Program-made: the position numbers and the translations under genes | Source: a virus | Length of the DNA: 63,218 nucleotides | Reading direction: 5' to 3' (one strand) | IMG/VR virus record: IMGVR_UViG_3300046791_000289 | Span: 1 to 63,218 of that record | In this document: in pieces, positions 1-7,831 of the stretch | How positions within the stretch are numbered: position 1 is the stretch's first letter | Layout: each line of letters starts with the position of its first letter | Notes under the pieces: generated by a model | Told to the model about the DNA's origin: nothing | The model's input: the letters and a program-made list of their open reading frames with translations, nothing else | The model's database searches: none

Positions 1-147
1 CTCCAGGATCTGGCCGCGGGTGAGCGAGCCCAGGCCAGACCAGGACACGAGCCCGCCGATCGCGCCCTCCTGGACGCCGGCGATGAGCTGGCCGTGGGTG
101 AGGTACTCAACGCCGGCCGCCGTCGGCGCGGCGCCGGTCGCGCGCAG
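1..147. repeat. Terminal direct repeat, left copy
   Basis: These bases recur at 63072-63218. The first 126 positions are identical; the three mismatches are at 127, 138 and 146. This is what an assembler leaves when a circular or circularly permuted molecule is opened, with low-quality ends on the last bases. The repeat lies inside a coding gene, which argues against a fixed natural terminal repeat, although that is not excluded. Confidence 0.9.
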
Positions 148-651
148 GGCGCCCGCCGCCGCGCTCTCTACGGTGTAGCGGGTCGCCTGGCCGCGGGCCG
201 CGATGACGGGGACGTTGTAGCCGGCCACCGGGTTGACGTCGCCGGGGAGGACGCCACCCCGGACGAGGCCGGCGGAGGCCGCGTTGTGCGCCGCCTCCTG
301 GGCGAGGGTGGCGAACTCGGCCGGGGCCTGGACCGCCGCGACGGCCGCCGCCTGCTCTCCGGCGAGGTCGACCGGGCGGGTCGTGCGGGTCGGCACCGGG
401 TGACGCGGGCGAGAGCAGGTCGCGCACACCTCACGGTCGAGGAGTCGAACCGTCGCGCGCGCGGCGCGGCCGGCGGTGAGGCTGCACTCGCACCAACGGA
501 CGCCACGGACCACCGGAGGCTCCGCGGAGAGGACCACATGGGCGGCGCCGCCCGCGGTCGGCGGGCCGTCGAGGTCCAGCTCGATCATCGAGCCGAAATC
601 GGCGGTGTCATCGTTGGCGGCGGCGGGGACGGTGTCGGTTGCGTTGCTCAT
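1..651 (-). CDS. Hypothetical protein spanning the contig junction, N-terminal part
   Basis: 217 codons from ATG at 651 run open to base 1 and continue in frame at 63071 through 62238, giving a 494-residue protein. The N-terminal part has four cysteines (C54, C56, C76, C79) that could bind a metal, then an Ala-rich region. I do not recognise the family. The start is placed at the ATG six bases downstream of a promoter -10 box at 658-663, so the message is probably leaderless. The gene forms its own transcription unit, ending at tandem hairpins at 62168-62226. Confidence 0.8.
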   Translation of the reverse strand, partial: MSNATDTVPAAANDDTADFGSMIELDLDGPPTAGGAAHVVLSAEPPVVRGVRWCECSLTAGRAARATVRLLDREVCATCSRPRHPVPTRTTRPVDLAGEQAAAVAAVQAPAEFATLAQEAAHNAASAGLVRGGVLPGDVNPVAGYNVPVIAARGQATRYTVESAAAGALRATGAAPTAAGVEYLTHGQLIAGVQEGAIGGLVSWSGLGSLTRGQILE

Positions 652-657
652 GACCTA

Positions 658-687
658 TGACTATCAGAGCGGCGCATGACTGGTCAA
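658..687 (-). promoter_or_regulatory. Leaderless-type promoter for the junction-spanning gene
   Basis: On the minus strand: TTGACC (687-682), an 18-bp spacer, TAGTCA (663-658), then six bases to the ATG at 651. The sequence just upstream of and around the -35 (CATGTTGAC) is shared with the promoters at 60496-60501 and 61187-61192. No room remains for a Shine-Dalgarno leader. Confidence 0.6.
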
Positions 688-741
688 CATGTTTAACAAC
701 GAAATTCGCGAACCGGGATCGCATCCGATGGGTGACCGCTC

Positions 742-796
742 CCACCGGTAGCGTCCGGCCGCCGCGTCACCCGTCGTCGACCGCTACCGGTAGCGT
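742..796. promoter_or_regulatory. ACGCTA/TAGCGT-type repeat, candidate operator
   Basis: CGCTACCGGTAGCG at 782-795 is a perfect 14-bp palindrome of the form CGCTA-N4-TAGCG, the same as the pair at 30317-30363. A second, half-conserved copy (ACCGGTAGCGTC, about 746-757) lies 40 bp away. It overlaps the 3' end of the gene at 767-1108 and lies about 100-140 bp upstream of the start at 651. It could be coincidental coding sequence. Confidence 0.35.
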
Positions 797-1108
797 CGCG
801 GCCAGCTCATCGATCATCGACCGCACGTAGTGCTGGTCGGACATCGCGCGGGCGCGCGCCTGGGCGGCGATCCGCTGCCAGACCGGCGTGGGGAGGTCGA
901 TCGAGAGCACGACCGGATCGATCACCGGCGGCGGTCGGTTGTGCTTGCCGTCGAGGTCGTCGGCGTCGCCCGCGACCGCGGCGAGGATCCCGTTGTGGAT
1001 CGCGACGACGGCCGCGCGGAACCCGCCGCACGGCGTGAGCAGGATCAGGAGCGAGCCGCACCGGTAGCGGTGGCCGCCGTCGCTCGAGGTGATCGCGGGG
1101 AACGTCAC
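767..1108 (-). CDS. Small hypothetical protein
   Basis: 113 residues from GTG at 1108, whose GTGA overlaps the stop of the upstream gene. The C-terminal half (after a Pro-rich stretch) has a strand followed by two amphipathic helices, loosely reminiscent of ribbon-helix-helix antitoxin-like proteins, but no family is recognised. It is the last gene of the minus-strand recombination operon. A longer reading from an ATG at 1132 exists, but the coupled start fits the pattern of the operon. Confidence 0.65.
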   Translation of the reverse strand: MTFPAITSSDGGHRYRCGSLLILLTPCGGFRAAVVAIHNGILAAVAGDADDLDGKHNRPPPVIDPVVLSIDLPTPVWQRIAAQARARAMSDQHYVRSMIDELAATLPVAVDDG

Positions 1109-1332
1109 CAGTCGCCGCCGCTGGCACCGCACGATTCGCTCTCCAGGATGCGATCGCGCCTGGCCTCGCCATGACCATCGTGTGATGGGCCGCTCATCAT
1201 GTGCATCGTGGACGATCCGTCCAGATAGAGCGTCCAGCCGACCGCGGCCAGCTTAGCGAGGTCACGACACGCACGGCGAAAGCGCGCCACCTCACGAGGG
1301 GTCGGAGGTCTCGGCGGAGCCGGGTCGCTCAT
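1105..1332 (-). CDS. Small phage protein ending in GGDW
   Basis: 75 residues. The ATG at 1332 overlaps the upstream stop (ATGA) and the stop overlaps the next GTG. The sequence has a hydrophobic strand-rich centre, a MSGPSHD motif and a C-terminal GGDW. To my recollection small phage proteins with an MSGPSH motif and a GGDW end are widespread; their function is unknown to me. Position at the end of a recombination operon suggests an accessory early function. Confidence 0.7.
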   Translation of the reverse strand: MSDPAPPRPPTPREVARFRRACRDLAKLAAVGWTLYLDGSSTMHMMSGPSHDGHGEARRDRILESESCGASGGDW

Positions 1333-2147
1333 CGCTTGCGCGCCTTGTGGGCGGTGGGGCCGGGATCCTGCGGAGGATCGGTCGGTGCGCCGGCCCCGAG
1401 TTGGAACCGGCCCCCGAGAGCGTCCAGGACGAGCGCCGCATCCGCGACGCCGTCCCCGAACATGCTCTCCAGTTTCCCGTGGAGTCCCTGGAGCGCCTCC
1501 GATACGGCGATCAGCGTGCTGTATCGCGACTCCGTGAACGGGATCAGGCGCCGCGTTGACTCGTGCCGGACCGTGACCGTCTCCTCGTGGGCGACCGTCC
1601 ACTCATCGCCCGTGAGTTCCATCCGGCGCCATACCTTCGCGGGATACGTCCCGCCGTGATACGTCGTCGGGAATTCGTTGCTGATCTCATACACGACGAA
1701 CTCGATCGAGAACCCGGAGATCGGCTCCGCCTCGTTCTCCGACCCCCACCGTTTGCCGTCGAGTCCCGTCCGTCGTGCGCGATGCTTCGCGTCGTAGTCC
1801 ACTTCGATGAACCGCTCGAACGTGTAGGACTCGGCGGCCGCGAGATGCTTGCGCATCGCGCTCTCCATGCTCTCCAGATCCCGAGCCCCAAACGTCACGC
1901 CAAGGAAGTTCGCGCCGAACTCGCCATGACGCCGCGAGAACAAGACCGCCGCGCCGACGGTGCGTAGCTTCCCCTCGATCAGGATCGTATCGAATTTCTT
2001 GAACCCGAGATCACGCCACTGGCGCGCGCCGCGCTCGCCGGCCGTCACCTCTACTTTCCCGATCTGGCGCGCGCGATGTGCCAGGCGATTCGCCTCGCGT
2101 TCCGCCTCGCGTTCCGCCTCATCGTCATCCGCTCGCGATCGCGTCAC
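1329..2147 (-). CDS. Hypothetical protein, 272 aa
   Basis: The start is GTG at 2147, overlapping the Nudix stop by GTGA. The N-terminus is a highly charged helix (Glu/Arg/Ala repeats, about residues 5-30), followed by a mixed alpha/beta region without motifs I recognise and a Pro/Gln-rich basic tail. The stop overlaps the next ATG. It is probably an early protein co-produced with the recombination genes; I cannot assign a function. Confidence 0.75.
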   Translation of the reverse strand: MTRSRADDDEAEREAEREANRLAHRARQIGKVEVTAGERGARQWRDLGFKKFDTILIEGKLRTVGAAVLFSRRHGEFGANFLGVTFGARDLESMESAMRKHLAAAESYTFERFIEVDYDAKHRARRTGLDGKRWGSENEAEPISGFSIEFVVYEISNEFPTTYHGGTYPAKVWRRMELTGDEWTVAHEETVTVRHESTRRLIPFTESRYSTLIAVSEALQGLHGKLESMFGDGVADAALVLDALGGRFQLGAGAPTDPPQDPGPTAHKARKR

Positions 2148-2644
2148 GGCGTCACCTGGCCCGTGGCGCGCAACCATTGCTTGATCTGGCCATAGACCAG
2201 GTACGTGCCGGGCGTGCACGGCATGCGGCGGATCGCGTGTTCGAGATCGAACCAGCCGATCGAGGTGTGGTCGAGCGGCTGGGGCTTCGGGTCGCGCTCG
2301 ACGAACGCGACCGAGTAGCAGTAGATCTCGACCAGCTCCTCGATCTCGAACGAGGCATGCGCGACGGCGACGCCAACGGCAATGGAGACGCCAAGCTCCT
2401 CACGCCATTCGCGCGCGAGCGCGATGCGCCTCGTCTCCGGTCCCGTGTAGTGCGGCGTGTAGCCGGATGCCGGCTCGCCGCCGGCGTCGCTGGCCTCGAC
2501 CTTTCCGCCGGGAAACTCGTACATCGACGGCCGGAGCTTGCTCGGCTTCCGTAGGCCCATCAAGAACGCGGGCGCGCCGACGGTGCCGACGCCCGGTAGG
2601 CCCAGGCTGTAGGGCTGGACGCAGAGCCCTGCGACGACGATCAC
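2144..2644 (-). CDS. Nudix hydrolase-like protein
   Basis: 166 residues from GTG at 2644 (GTGA overlap with the ATPase gene). PGGKVE is followed after about two dozen residues by REWREELG, the two halves of the Nudix box, in which the catalytic REXXEE glutamates bind metal. Here the loop between GGKVE and REWREELG is much longer than the usual spacing, so the box contains an insertion. The family hydrolyses nucleoside diphosphates linked to other moieties, for example modified dNTPs. In this operon it may clean nucleotide pools, but the substrate is unknown. Confidence 0.8.
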   Translation of the reverse strand: MIVVAGLCVQPYSLGLPGVGTVGAPAFLMGLRKPSKLRPSMYEFPGGKVEASDAGGEPASGYTPHYTGPETRRIALAREWREELGVSIAVGVAVAHASFEIEELVEIYCYSVAFVERDPKPQPLDHTSIGWFDLEHAIRRMPCTPGTYLVYGQIKQWLRATGQVTP

Positions 2645-3930
2645 GGGCGCACCATGCCATCACGGATCACGATCGCGTCCGTGTCCGCCTCGCCGACGCG
2701 CTCGATCCACACGCGCATGTCCCGCGCGATCGCGAACGCCTCGATCGCCGCGAGCGAGTCCTCGTCGAGGAGCGCGCCGTCCTTGATCCAGATCTCGCGG
2801 AGGTCGCGCGCGCTCGCCGCCGCGAGCCCGAGCGCCACACGGATCCGCTGGGCGCCGCTGGCCTGGGCGAACGGGAGGCCGTCGAACGTGATCCCGGTGT
2901 CGTCGAACCCGAGGCCGTCGACGGGGAGCGCGGTGCTCGAGAGGATGGCGGCCTTGGTCGCGTCGGCGAGCGCGAGATCGCCGTCGAGGTCGGCGACCTG
3001 GGCGGCGAGGTTGACGCGCTCGGCATCTTGCTCGCGGTGGGCCTTGGTCGTCGCGACGTAGGCGAGCCGCCGGGACTCGGCGCCCATCACGTCCGCGAGC
3101 GCGCGATCGTTCGCGGCGACCTCGGCTCGAACCTGATCGAGGTCGCCGAGCGCGGCGAGCTGGATCCGCGCGTTGTTGGCGCGGCCCGCGGCCGCGATCT
3201 GGCGCGCGATCGCGGCCGCGCGCTCATCCTGGAGCTTGGCGATCCGTTTCTCGAGGTCGTCGATCTCTCGATGCATCGCGTTGGCCTCGCGCTCGCCGCG
3301 CTCGATCGCCTCCGCGCAGTTACGCTCGCTGGCGAGCTTGCCCGCCAGCACGACGCCGCGCTCGCGTAGCTCGCCGATGTTCGCCGGCGCCGCGCGCGCG
3401 ACCGGCGTGGGGCCGCGCGCCTCGATCCGCGCCTCGAGCTTGCCGAGATCGCGCTTGACGTCGGTGCGCGCGGCGAAGGCCTTCGCCCGGCTCGCGTCGA
3501 TCTCGGCGATCTGTGCGGCCTCCGGGATCACCGCGAGGAGCGCGGCCCGTTGCTCCGCCGCCGCGCGCTGGAGGAACGCGAGCGGGTCCAGGAACCGCGT
3601 CCCGATGAGCGCGTCGAGCCGCTCCTGCGGCCGCCTCACCTGGCCGTGCGCATCGGACACCTCGAGCGTGGCGCCCGTCGGTCCGAACGTCCGCCGGATC
3701 TGGAGACCGTCATCGGTCTCGATCGCGATCGTCGCGCGCTTCGCGCCGCGCCGGATCGGCTCCTGCGGCGCCGTGCGCGTGCCCCGGAGCGCGGCGTCGA
3801 GCGCGTCGAGGATCGATGATTTGCCCTGGGCGTTGGCGCCCGCGATCAAGATGATCGAGCGCTCACCGGGGATGATCGCGACGTGCGCGATCCGCTTGAA
3901 GTCGTCGATGCGCAACGCGGTGATCTTCAC
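2641..3930 (-). CDS. RecF/SbcC-like ATPase with coiled coil
   Basis: 429 residues from GTG at 3930. An N-terminal head has Walker A GANAQGKS (about residues 31-38). A central part with Ala/Glu/Arg heptads (about 190-290) reads as a coiled coil. A C-terminal head has an ABC-like signature (ASGAQRIR, about 357-364) and a Walker B-like segment (IWIKDGALLDE, about 380-390). This is the architecture of small SMC-type ATPases that act on DNA ends. Coupling with a RecB-like nuclease and RecT-like protein supports a role in phage recombination or replication repair. Confidence 0.85.
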   Translation of the reverse strand: MKITALRIDDFKRIAHVAIIPGERSIILIAGANAQGKSSILDALDAALRGTRTAPQEPIRRGAKRATIAIETDDGLQIRRTFGPTGATLEVSDAHGQVRRPQERLDALIGTRFLDPLAFLQRAAAEQRAALLAVIPEAAQIAEIDASRAKAFAARTDVKRDLGKLEARIEARGPTPVARAAPANIGELRERGVVLAGKLASERNCAEAIERGEREANAMHREIDDLEKRIAKLQDERAAAIARQIAAAGRANNARIQLAALGDLDQVRAEVAANDRALADVMGAESRRLAYVATTKAHREQDAERVNLAAQVADLDGDLALADATKAAILSSTALPVDGLGFDDTGITFDGLPFAQASGAQRIRVALGLAAASARDLREIWIKDGALLDEDSLAAIEAFAIARDMRVWIERVGEADTDAIVIRDGMVRP

Positions 3931-4595
3931 GGGGTCTCCTTGCGGGTCGCGGTGAGTTCGCGCTCGCATTGCTCGAGGGCGATGTTGATCTCGGCGGCTT
4001 GCTCGGTCGTGCCTCCGCGATCGGGGTGGACGGCCGCCATGGCGCGGCGGTAGCGGTTGCGCGCGAGGCCGAGCGTGTCCTCGTCGCCGAGATCGGCGGG
4101 CCACGCGCCGCCCCACGGTGGCGCGCCCAGCACTTCGCGCCAGTCGCGCGCGGGCGTCTCCGACGATCCGGGCGGGAGGGCCGCGAATCCGGCGAACGCC
4201 TGTGAGACGGTGACGGCGCCCCATCGATCCAGCCCGCGCATCGCCTCGAGCGAGAGCGCGACGGCATGGAGGTTGTCGGCGACGGTGCGCCAGCGATCGC
4301 ACGGCATGGCGTGCGGCACGAGCGTGCCGGTGTCGTTCGGCATCGCCCAATAGACCGCGACGCCAGCATCGACGCCGCGGCCGGGCTCCTCGGAGTAGGG
4401 CGCGCCGTTGGCCTTGAGCGGCACGTTCGACGAGATCACGAGGTTCTTGCCGCCGATCAGCGCGACGGCGCGACGGATGATCTCGATCTCGCCAGCGATC
4501 GTGGCGCCCTTGAAGCGGCTGGGCTCGGGGTCGCGGGTCCGGCGCACGGCGGCGGGCCAGCGCAGGGGATGTGCAGAGGTCGGAATCGTGATCAC
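3927..4595 (-). CDS. J-domain-containing phage protein
   Basis: 222 residues from GTG at 4595, with GGAG about 10 bases upstream. The C-terminal 45 residues resemble a J domain: a basic helix with RNRYRR, then HPDRGG (about 190-195), the loop that stimulates Hsp70 ATPase. The N-terminal 170 residues are an unknown domain with several Trp and Gly-Pro motifs. It is coupled to the SMC-like ATPase. It might recruit host DnaK to the recombination or replication machinery; that is inference. Confidence 0.75.
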   Translation of the reverse strand: MITIPTSAHPLRWPAAVRRTRDPEPSRFKGATIAGEIEIIRRAVALIGGKNLVISSNVPLKANGAPYSEEPGRGVDAGVAVYWAMPNDTGTLVPHAMPCDRWRTVADNLHAVALSLEAMRGLDRWGAVTVSQAFAGFAALPPGSSETPARDWREVLGAPPWGGAWPADLGDEDTLGLARNRYRRAMAAVHPDRGGTTEQAAEINIALEQCERELTATRKETP

Positions 4596-4602
4596 GGGGA
4601 GG

Positions 4603-5880
4603 TCACTCCGGTTGGGGATTGTCGGTGGGGTCGTCGCTGGCGGTCGTGTACTCGACGAGGCGCGGCTTGATCGGGGCGTCGATGCCGCCCGCGGCGCGGA
4701 TCGCCTCGACGATCGCCTCCGCGTCCTTGCCCTTCTGCCGTGGGGCCGCGTGTGCCTTAGCGACGGCCTCCACGGCTTTCTTGGTCGTCGCGAGCTTGAC
4801 CGCCTCGCCTGCGGCCACATCGCCGTAGCGCGTGCGGAGAACCTCGAACGCAACATCGCCGTCGATCTTGTCGTTCCCCTCGCACGTGACCATCCCGAGC
4901 CAGCGCTTGCGGCCGGTGTCGGCGTCCTCGCCGAGCGGGATCGGTACGACGGTCGCGAGCGCGTGGATCTTGGTCTCCAGCGCGTTGAGGGTGGCCTTGT
5001 TCGCGCGGATCACGCGGAGGAGGTCGCCCGCGCGCGCGGGGTTGATCGCGATCGGCTGGCCGTCCTCCTCGGATGCGAAGGGCAGATCGAGCGCGGTGCG
5101 GATGAGGCCGGTGGTCGCCGGGCAGTAGACGCGCGCCGGGCACCACGTACACCACTCGCCGGCGACGACGTGCGGCGGCGGGTCGCCGGCGTCGAGCGCG
5201 GCGCGGACCTCGTCGGCCCGTACCCAGGTCGCGCTCACGTCCGCCGCGTAGGCGTCGAGCGTGGCCGCGTCGTAGGTCGCGCGCATCACGACCGGATCAT
5301 GATCCTCGTCGCGCCAGACCGCGATCCATGAGTGGACGCGCGAGAGCCCGAGCGCGCGCGAGAGCGCGAGCGCGCTCGACAACATCTGATCGTTCTCGCG
5401 CGGGTGCGCACGGAACGACCAGCCGCGTTTGAAGTCGAGTACGACGCCGACATCGCCCGCGGCGCCGCCGAGATCGATCGTCATGGCGAACTCGTGCGGG
5501 CTCGCGAGGCCGTCGTAGCGGCGCGCGAGCCCGGCGCCGAGCACGCGACCTTCCCCGGTCTGGACGTCGAACGCGAGCGCCAGCTCCGGCGTGAGCCCGA
5601 GCAAGCGATCGATGCGCGCCACGTCGAGGTCGACGAGCGCGAGCCGCGCGAACGGCGGCGCGTCCTCGAGCGCCAGGCGGCGCGCGTCGGTCGCCGGCGT
5701 GCCGGCGCCGATCGCGCCCCCCATCACCTCCAGGAACCGGTGGAGGATGCGGCCGGCGTCGCTGGGCTCGCTATCGGTGTCGATCTGCGGGAGCGCCCAA
5801 CTCGCGGCGCACTTCCGGGCGCGCCAGATCGAGGAGCCGGAGCGGCGCACGCGCCAGTGGCGAGGCTTCGCGGGGGCCAC
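4603..5880 (-). CDS. RecB/Cas4-type PD-(D/E)XK exonuclease with Fe-S cysteines
   Basis: 425 residues from GTG at 5880, with an AAGG site. Nuclease motifs are visible in order: GRILHRFLE with H47, TIDLGG with D136, VVLDFKRG with D149 and K151, and QMLSSA with Q165. Three C-terminal cysteines, CxxCx5C (C244, C247, C253), plus an N-terminal C24 match the four-cysteine Fe-S arrangement of AddB/Cas4 proteins. It probably resects DNA ends to make the single strands on which the adjacent RecT-like protein acts. The C-terminal 150 residues resemble DUF2800-type phage proteins and are otherwise unassigned. Confidence 0.8.
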   Translation of the reverse strand: MAPAKPRHWRVRRSGSSIWRARKCAASWALPQIDTDSEPSDAGRILHRFLEVMGGAIGAGTPATDARRLALEDAPPFARLALVDLDVARIDRLLGLTPELALAFDVQTGEGRVLGAGLARRYDGLASPHEFAMTIDLGGAAGDVGVVLDFKRGWSFRAHPRENDQMLSSALALSRALGLSRVHSWIAVWRDEDHDPVVMRATYDAATLDAYAADVSATWVRADEVRAALDAGDPPPHVVAGEWCTWCPARVYCPATTGLIRTALDLPFASEEDGQPIAINPARAGDLLRVIRANKATLNALETKIHALATVVPIPLGEDADTGRKRWLGMVTCEGNDKIDGDVAFEVLRTRYGDVAAGEAVKLATTKKAVEAVAKAHAAPRQKGKDAEAIVEAIRAAGGIDAPIKPRLVEYTTASDDPTDNPQPE

Positions 5881-5884
5881 CTGG

Positions 5885-7120
5885 TCACGCCTTTCGCGCG
5901 TCGCGGCCGGTCTTGGCCACGTCGGGCGCCGCGGCCCGTTCGTTGTAGAGGCCCGCGAGGCGATCGGCCATCGCGCCGCAGGCCTTGTCAGTGCCGGCCT
6001 GGGCGCGCCAGATCGCGATCATCGGCGAGAGCGGCCGGAGCGTGGCCATCGTCCCGCACACGGAGAGCGTGGCCTCGAACTCGTCGATCACGAGCGTGGT
6101 GATCGCCTCCACCGTGAGGCCGGCCACGGCATCGCCCGTGAGCCGCGTGCTCTTGCTCGCGCGCGCGTAGGCCGTGAGCGCGGCGAGGAACCGCGGCGAC
6201 GGCATCTCCTCGGCCTCGACGATCGCCGCCGGCTCGTCGCCAAACGGCGAATCGTCGACGGGCCCGCGCTCGGTCGCGGTCTCCGCCCAGCCCGGCATGC
6301 GATCGCGGACGTGCTCGGCGAGCGCGGCGCCATGCGTCGCCGCGTCGCCGCGGTCGGTAGTGGCCGTGCGATCTGGAGCGGCCACCGCCGTGACATCGAT
6401 CGGTCGGAACGCTGGCATCGCCGGCATCGCGACTCGATCGTCCTCGTCGCGCTCCTGTAGCTCCTCGAGTTCCTCGCGCGTGTACATTCCAAAGATCACA
6501 TCCTGGAATGCCGCCTTGACGGCCTTGGTCTGCGTCCGGTTGCGGAGCATGTCATCCGGCGAACTCATCCACGTGGCCTTGTTTTTCCAGCTCTGCGATT
6601 GCTTGTCGTAGCGCTTGTCGCCGTTCCGCTTGCTGACCTCTCCGCGGGTGAGCGCATAGGTGCGCTTGTGCCCCTCGGGCCAGTCCTTGCGTTCGACCTC
6701 GATCGAGCATCGCGCCTCGTCGAGATCGATCACCTCGAACCGTCGACAAACGGGGCTCGCACGCACGAGCGCGACCAGCGCATCGCTCCAGTACCCGATC
6801 TTGATCTCGCCACCCTCGCCGGGAAACGCGTAGGTCGCACGGATCGCCTGGATCGGCGTGAAGCCCATCTCTACGCCCTGGAGGATGACTAGCGTGAGGT
6901 TCGCCTCGTTCTGGAGCGCGGTCGGGAGGATCTTGGCCGCGCATAGGATCTTGGCGATCGTCTGGACCTGGACGATGCGCGCCGCTACCTCCGCGATCGA
7001 GTCGAGGCTCCGGCTGGCGACGGAGGTAGTCACGGCGTCCGCGAGGCGAGCAATCGCGGCATCGCCGCTGGGGAGCGCGTCGCGTCGGGCGATCGCGTGG
7101 TTCGGTTCTGATTCTGGCAT
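5885..7120 (-). CDS. RecT-like single-strand annealing/recombination protein
   Basis: 411 residues from ATG at 7120. The central region follows a recurrent phage family pattern: ILPTAL, then LQGVEMGFTPIQAIR, a conserved GYWSDALVALV segment, then SSPDDMLRNRTQTKAVK and DVIFGMYTREE. Proteins of this type occur beside RecB-like exonucleases and are often annotated as RecT. The C-terminal 130 residues are variable. First gene of the operon, with a start six bases from the -10 box. Assignment rests on pattern and context, not on a catalytic motif. Confidence 0.65.
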   Translation of the reverse strand: MPESEPNHAIARRDALPSGDAAIARLADAVTTSVASRSLDSIAEVAARIVQVQTIAKILCAAKILPTALQNEANLTLVILQGVEMGFTPIQAIRATYAFPGEGGEIKIGYWSDALVALVRASPVCRRFEVIDLDEARCSIEVERKDWPEGHKRTYALTRGEVSKRNGDKRYDKQSQSWKNKATWMSSPDDMLRNRTQTKAVKAAFQDVIFGMYTREELEELQERDEDDRVAMPAMPAFRPIDVTAVAAPDRTATTDRGDAATHGAALAEHVRDRMPGWAETATERGPVDDSPFGDEPAAIVEAEEMPSPRFLAALTAYARASKSTRLTGDAVAGLTVEAITTLVIDEFEATLSVCGTMATLRPLSPMIAIWRAQAGTDKACGAMADRLAGLYNERAAAPDVAKTGRDARKA

Positions 7121-7126
7121 GTCCGA

Positions 7127-7155
7127 CGAGTATCATGGCCGCTCATGCCACGCAA
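7127..7155 (-). promoter_or_regulatory. Promoter of the recombination operon
   Basis: Minus strand: TTGCGT (7155-7150), a 17-bp spacer, TACTCG (7132-7127), six bases, ATG at 7120. Same geometry as the promoter at 53474-53502. It is divergent from the plus-strand promoter at 7175-7203, with about 20 bp between the two -35 boxes, so one regulator could act on both. Confidence 0.55.
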
Positions 7156-7174
7156 GCGGATACAACGCGGATGG

Positions 7175-7203
7175 TTGCATCGCCAGGCGGGATCGCCCAC
7201 GGT
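7175..7203 (+). promoter_or_regulatory. Candidate promoter of the first HTH gene
   Basis: TTGCAT (7175-7180), a 17-bp spacer, CACGGT (7198-7203), then five bases to ATG at 7209. The -10 box is weak (C for T at the first position), but the distance to the start codon matches the other leaderless-type promoters. Confidence 0.4.
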
Positions 7204-7208
7204 GCGGC

Positions 7209-7502
7209 ATGGTCGACCTCAAGAAATTTCCGCCGAGTCCGATCCGGGCCTGGCTCGCCAAGCACCACGTCTCGCAGGCGGAGTTGGCCGCGCTCCTCGA
7301 CGTCGCGCTCTTCACGGTCTCGCGCTGGACGCGCGATGTCGTGCGGCCGCCCGATGAGCAAAAAATCTTGCTCGCAGAGGTCACCCGCGTATGGGAGCAC
7401 CAGAATCAGGTGCCGGGGCGCCGCGAGCCGATCCGCGGGATCCCGGTCTCGAGCTGGTACCACCGCGACCCCAAGCCGCGAATCTCGCGCAAATCATCTT
7501 GA
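7209..7502 (+). CDS. Cro/CI-like HTH regulator
   Basis: 97 residues. Residues about 9-40 form a helix-turn-helix (SQAELAALLDV turn, then FTVSRWTRD as recognition helix) of the lambda-repressor type. The C-terminal tail is basic and ends RKSS. Divergent from the recombination operon and adjacent to a second HTH gene, so these two probably form the phage switch or an early/late timer. No dimerisation or peptidase domain is present, as in Cro rather than CI. Confidence 0.75.
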   Translation: MVDLKKFPPSPIRAWLAKHHVSQAELAALLDVALFTVSRWTRDVVRPPDEQKILLAEVTRVWEHQNQVPGRREPIRGIPVSSWYHRDPKPRISRKSS

Positions 7503-7526
7503 CTCGGCATGTCGCGCGACTATACA
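7499..7526 (+). promoter_or_regulatory. Promoter of the second HTH gene
   Basis: TTGACT (7499-7504), a 16-bp spacer, TATACA (7521-7526), eight bases, ATG at 7535. TTGACTCGGCATG is identical to the start of the promoter at 60496-60501. The -35 overlaps the stop codon of the preceding gene. Confidence 0.6.
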
Positions 7527-7534
7527 CATTGACC

Positions 7535-7831
7535 ATGGCAAACGACGAGACCGAATCCCCCGCCGCGCTCCCGGGTGCGGCCCTCCTCCGTGACTGGCGG
7601 ACTACCGCCGACAAAACGCAAACGGACCTCGCGTTTCTCGTGGGCTCCAACGCGAGCCGGATCTCAGACCTCGAGCGTGGCGCGGCCATCCCGACGGTGG
7701 AGTTGGCCGTGCGCATCGAGACCACCACGGAGGGCGCGGTCCCCGTGCACGCGTGGGTGCGCCCCGAGTTCGCGCGCCTCGCGCCGGCGATCCTCGAGCG
7801 CGTCTCGGCCCTCGCGTCCGCCGCCGCCTGA
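7535..7831 (+). CDS. Cro/CI-like HTH regulator (HTH_3)
   Basis: 98 residues. Positions about 18-70 are a canonical HTH_3 domain: LRDWRTTADKTQTDLAFLVG, then SNASRISDLERG as recognition helix and IPTVELAVRIETTTEG. The short tail is hydrophobic. It has its own promoter. Likely DNA target is one of the palindromes in the genome, but none can be assigned from sequence. A 67-base gap follows before the replication gene. Confidence 0.85.
   Translation: MANDETESPAALPGAALLRDWRTTADKTQTDLAFLVGSNASRISDLERGAAIPTVELAVRIETTTEGAVPVHAWVRPEFARLAPAILERVSALASAAA

Noticed and set aside
1-147. True natural direct terminal repeat of the virion DNA
   Set aside because: The repeat is inside a gene and its near-126-base identical length with decayed outer edge is typical of assembly overlap. 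Only read depth could reverse this.
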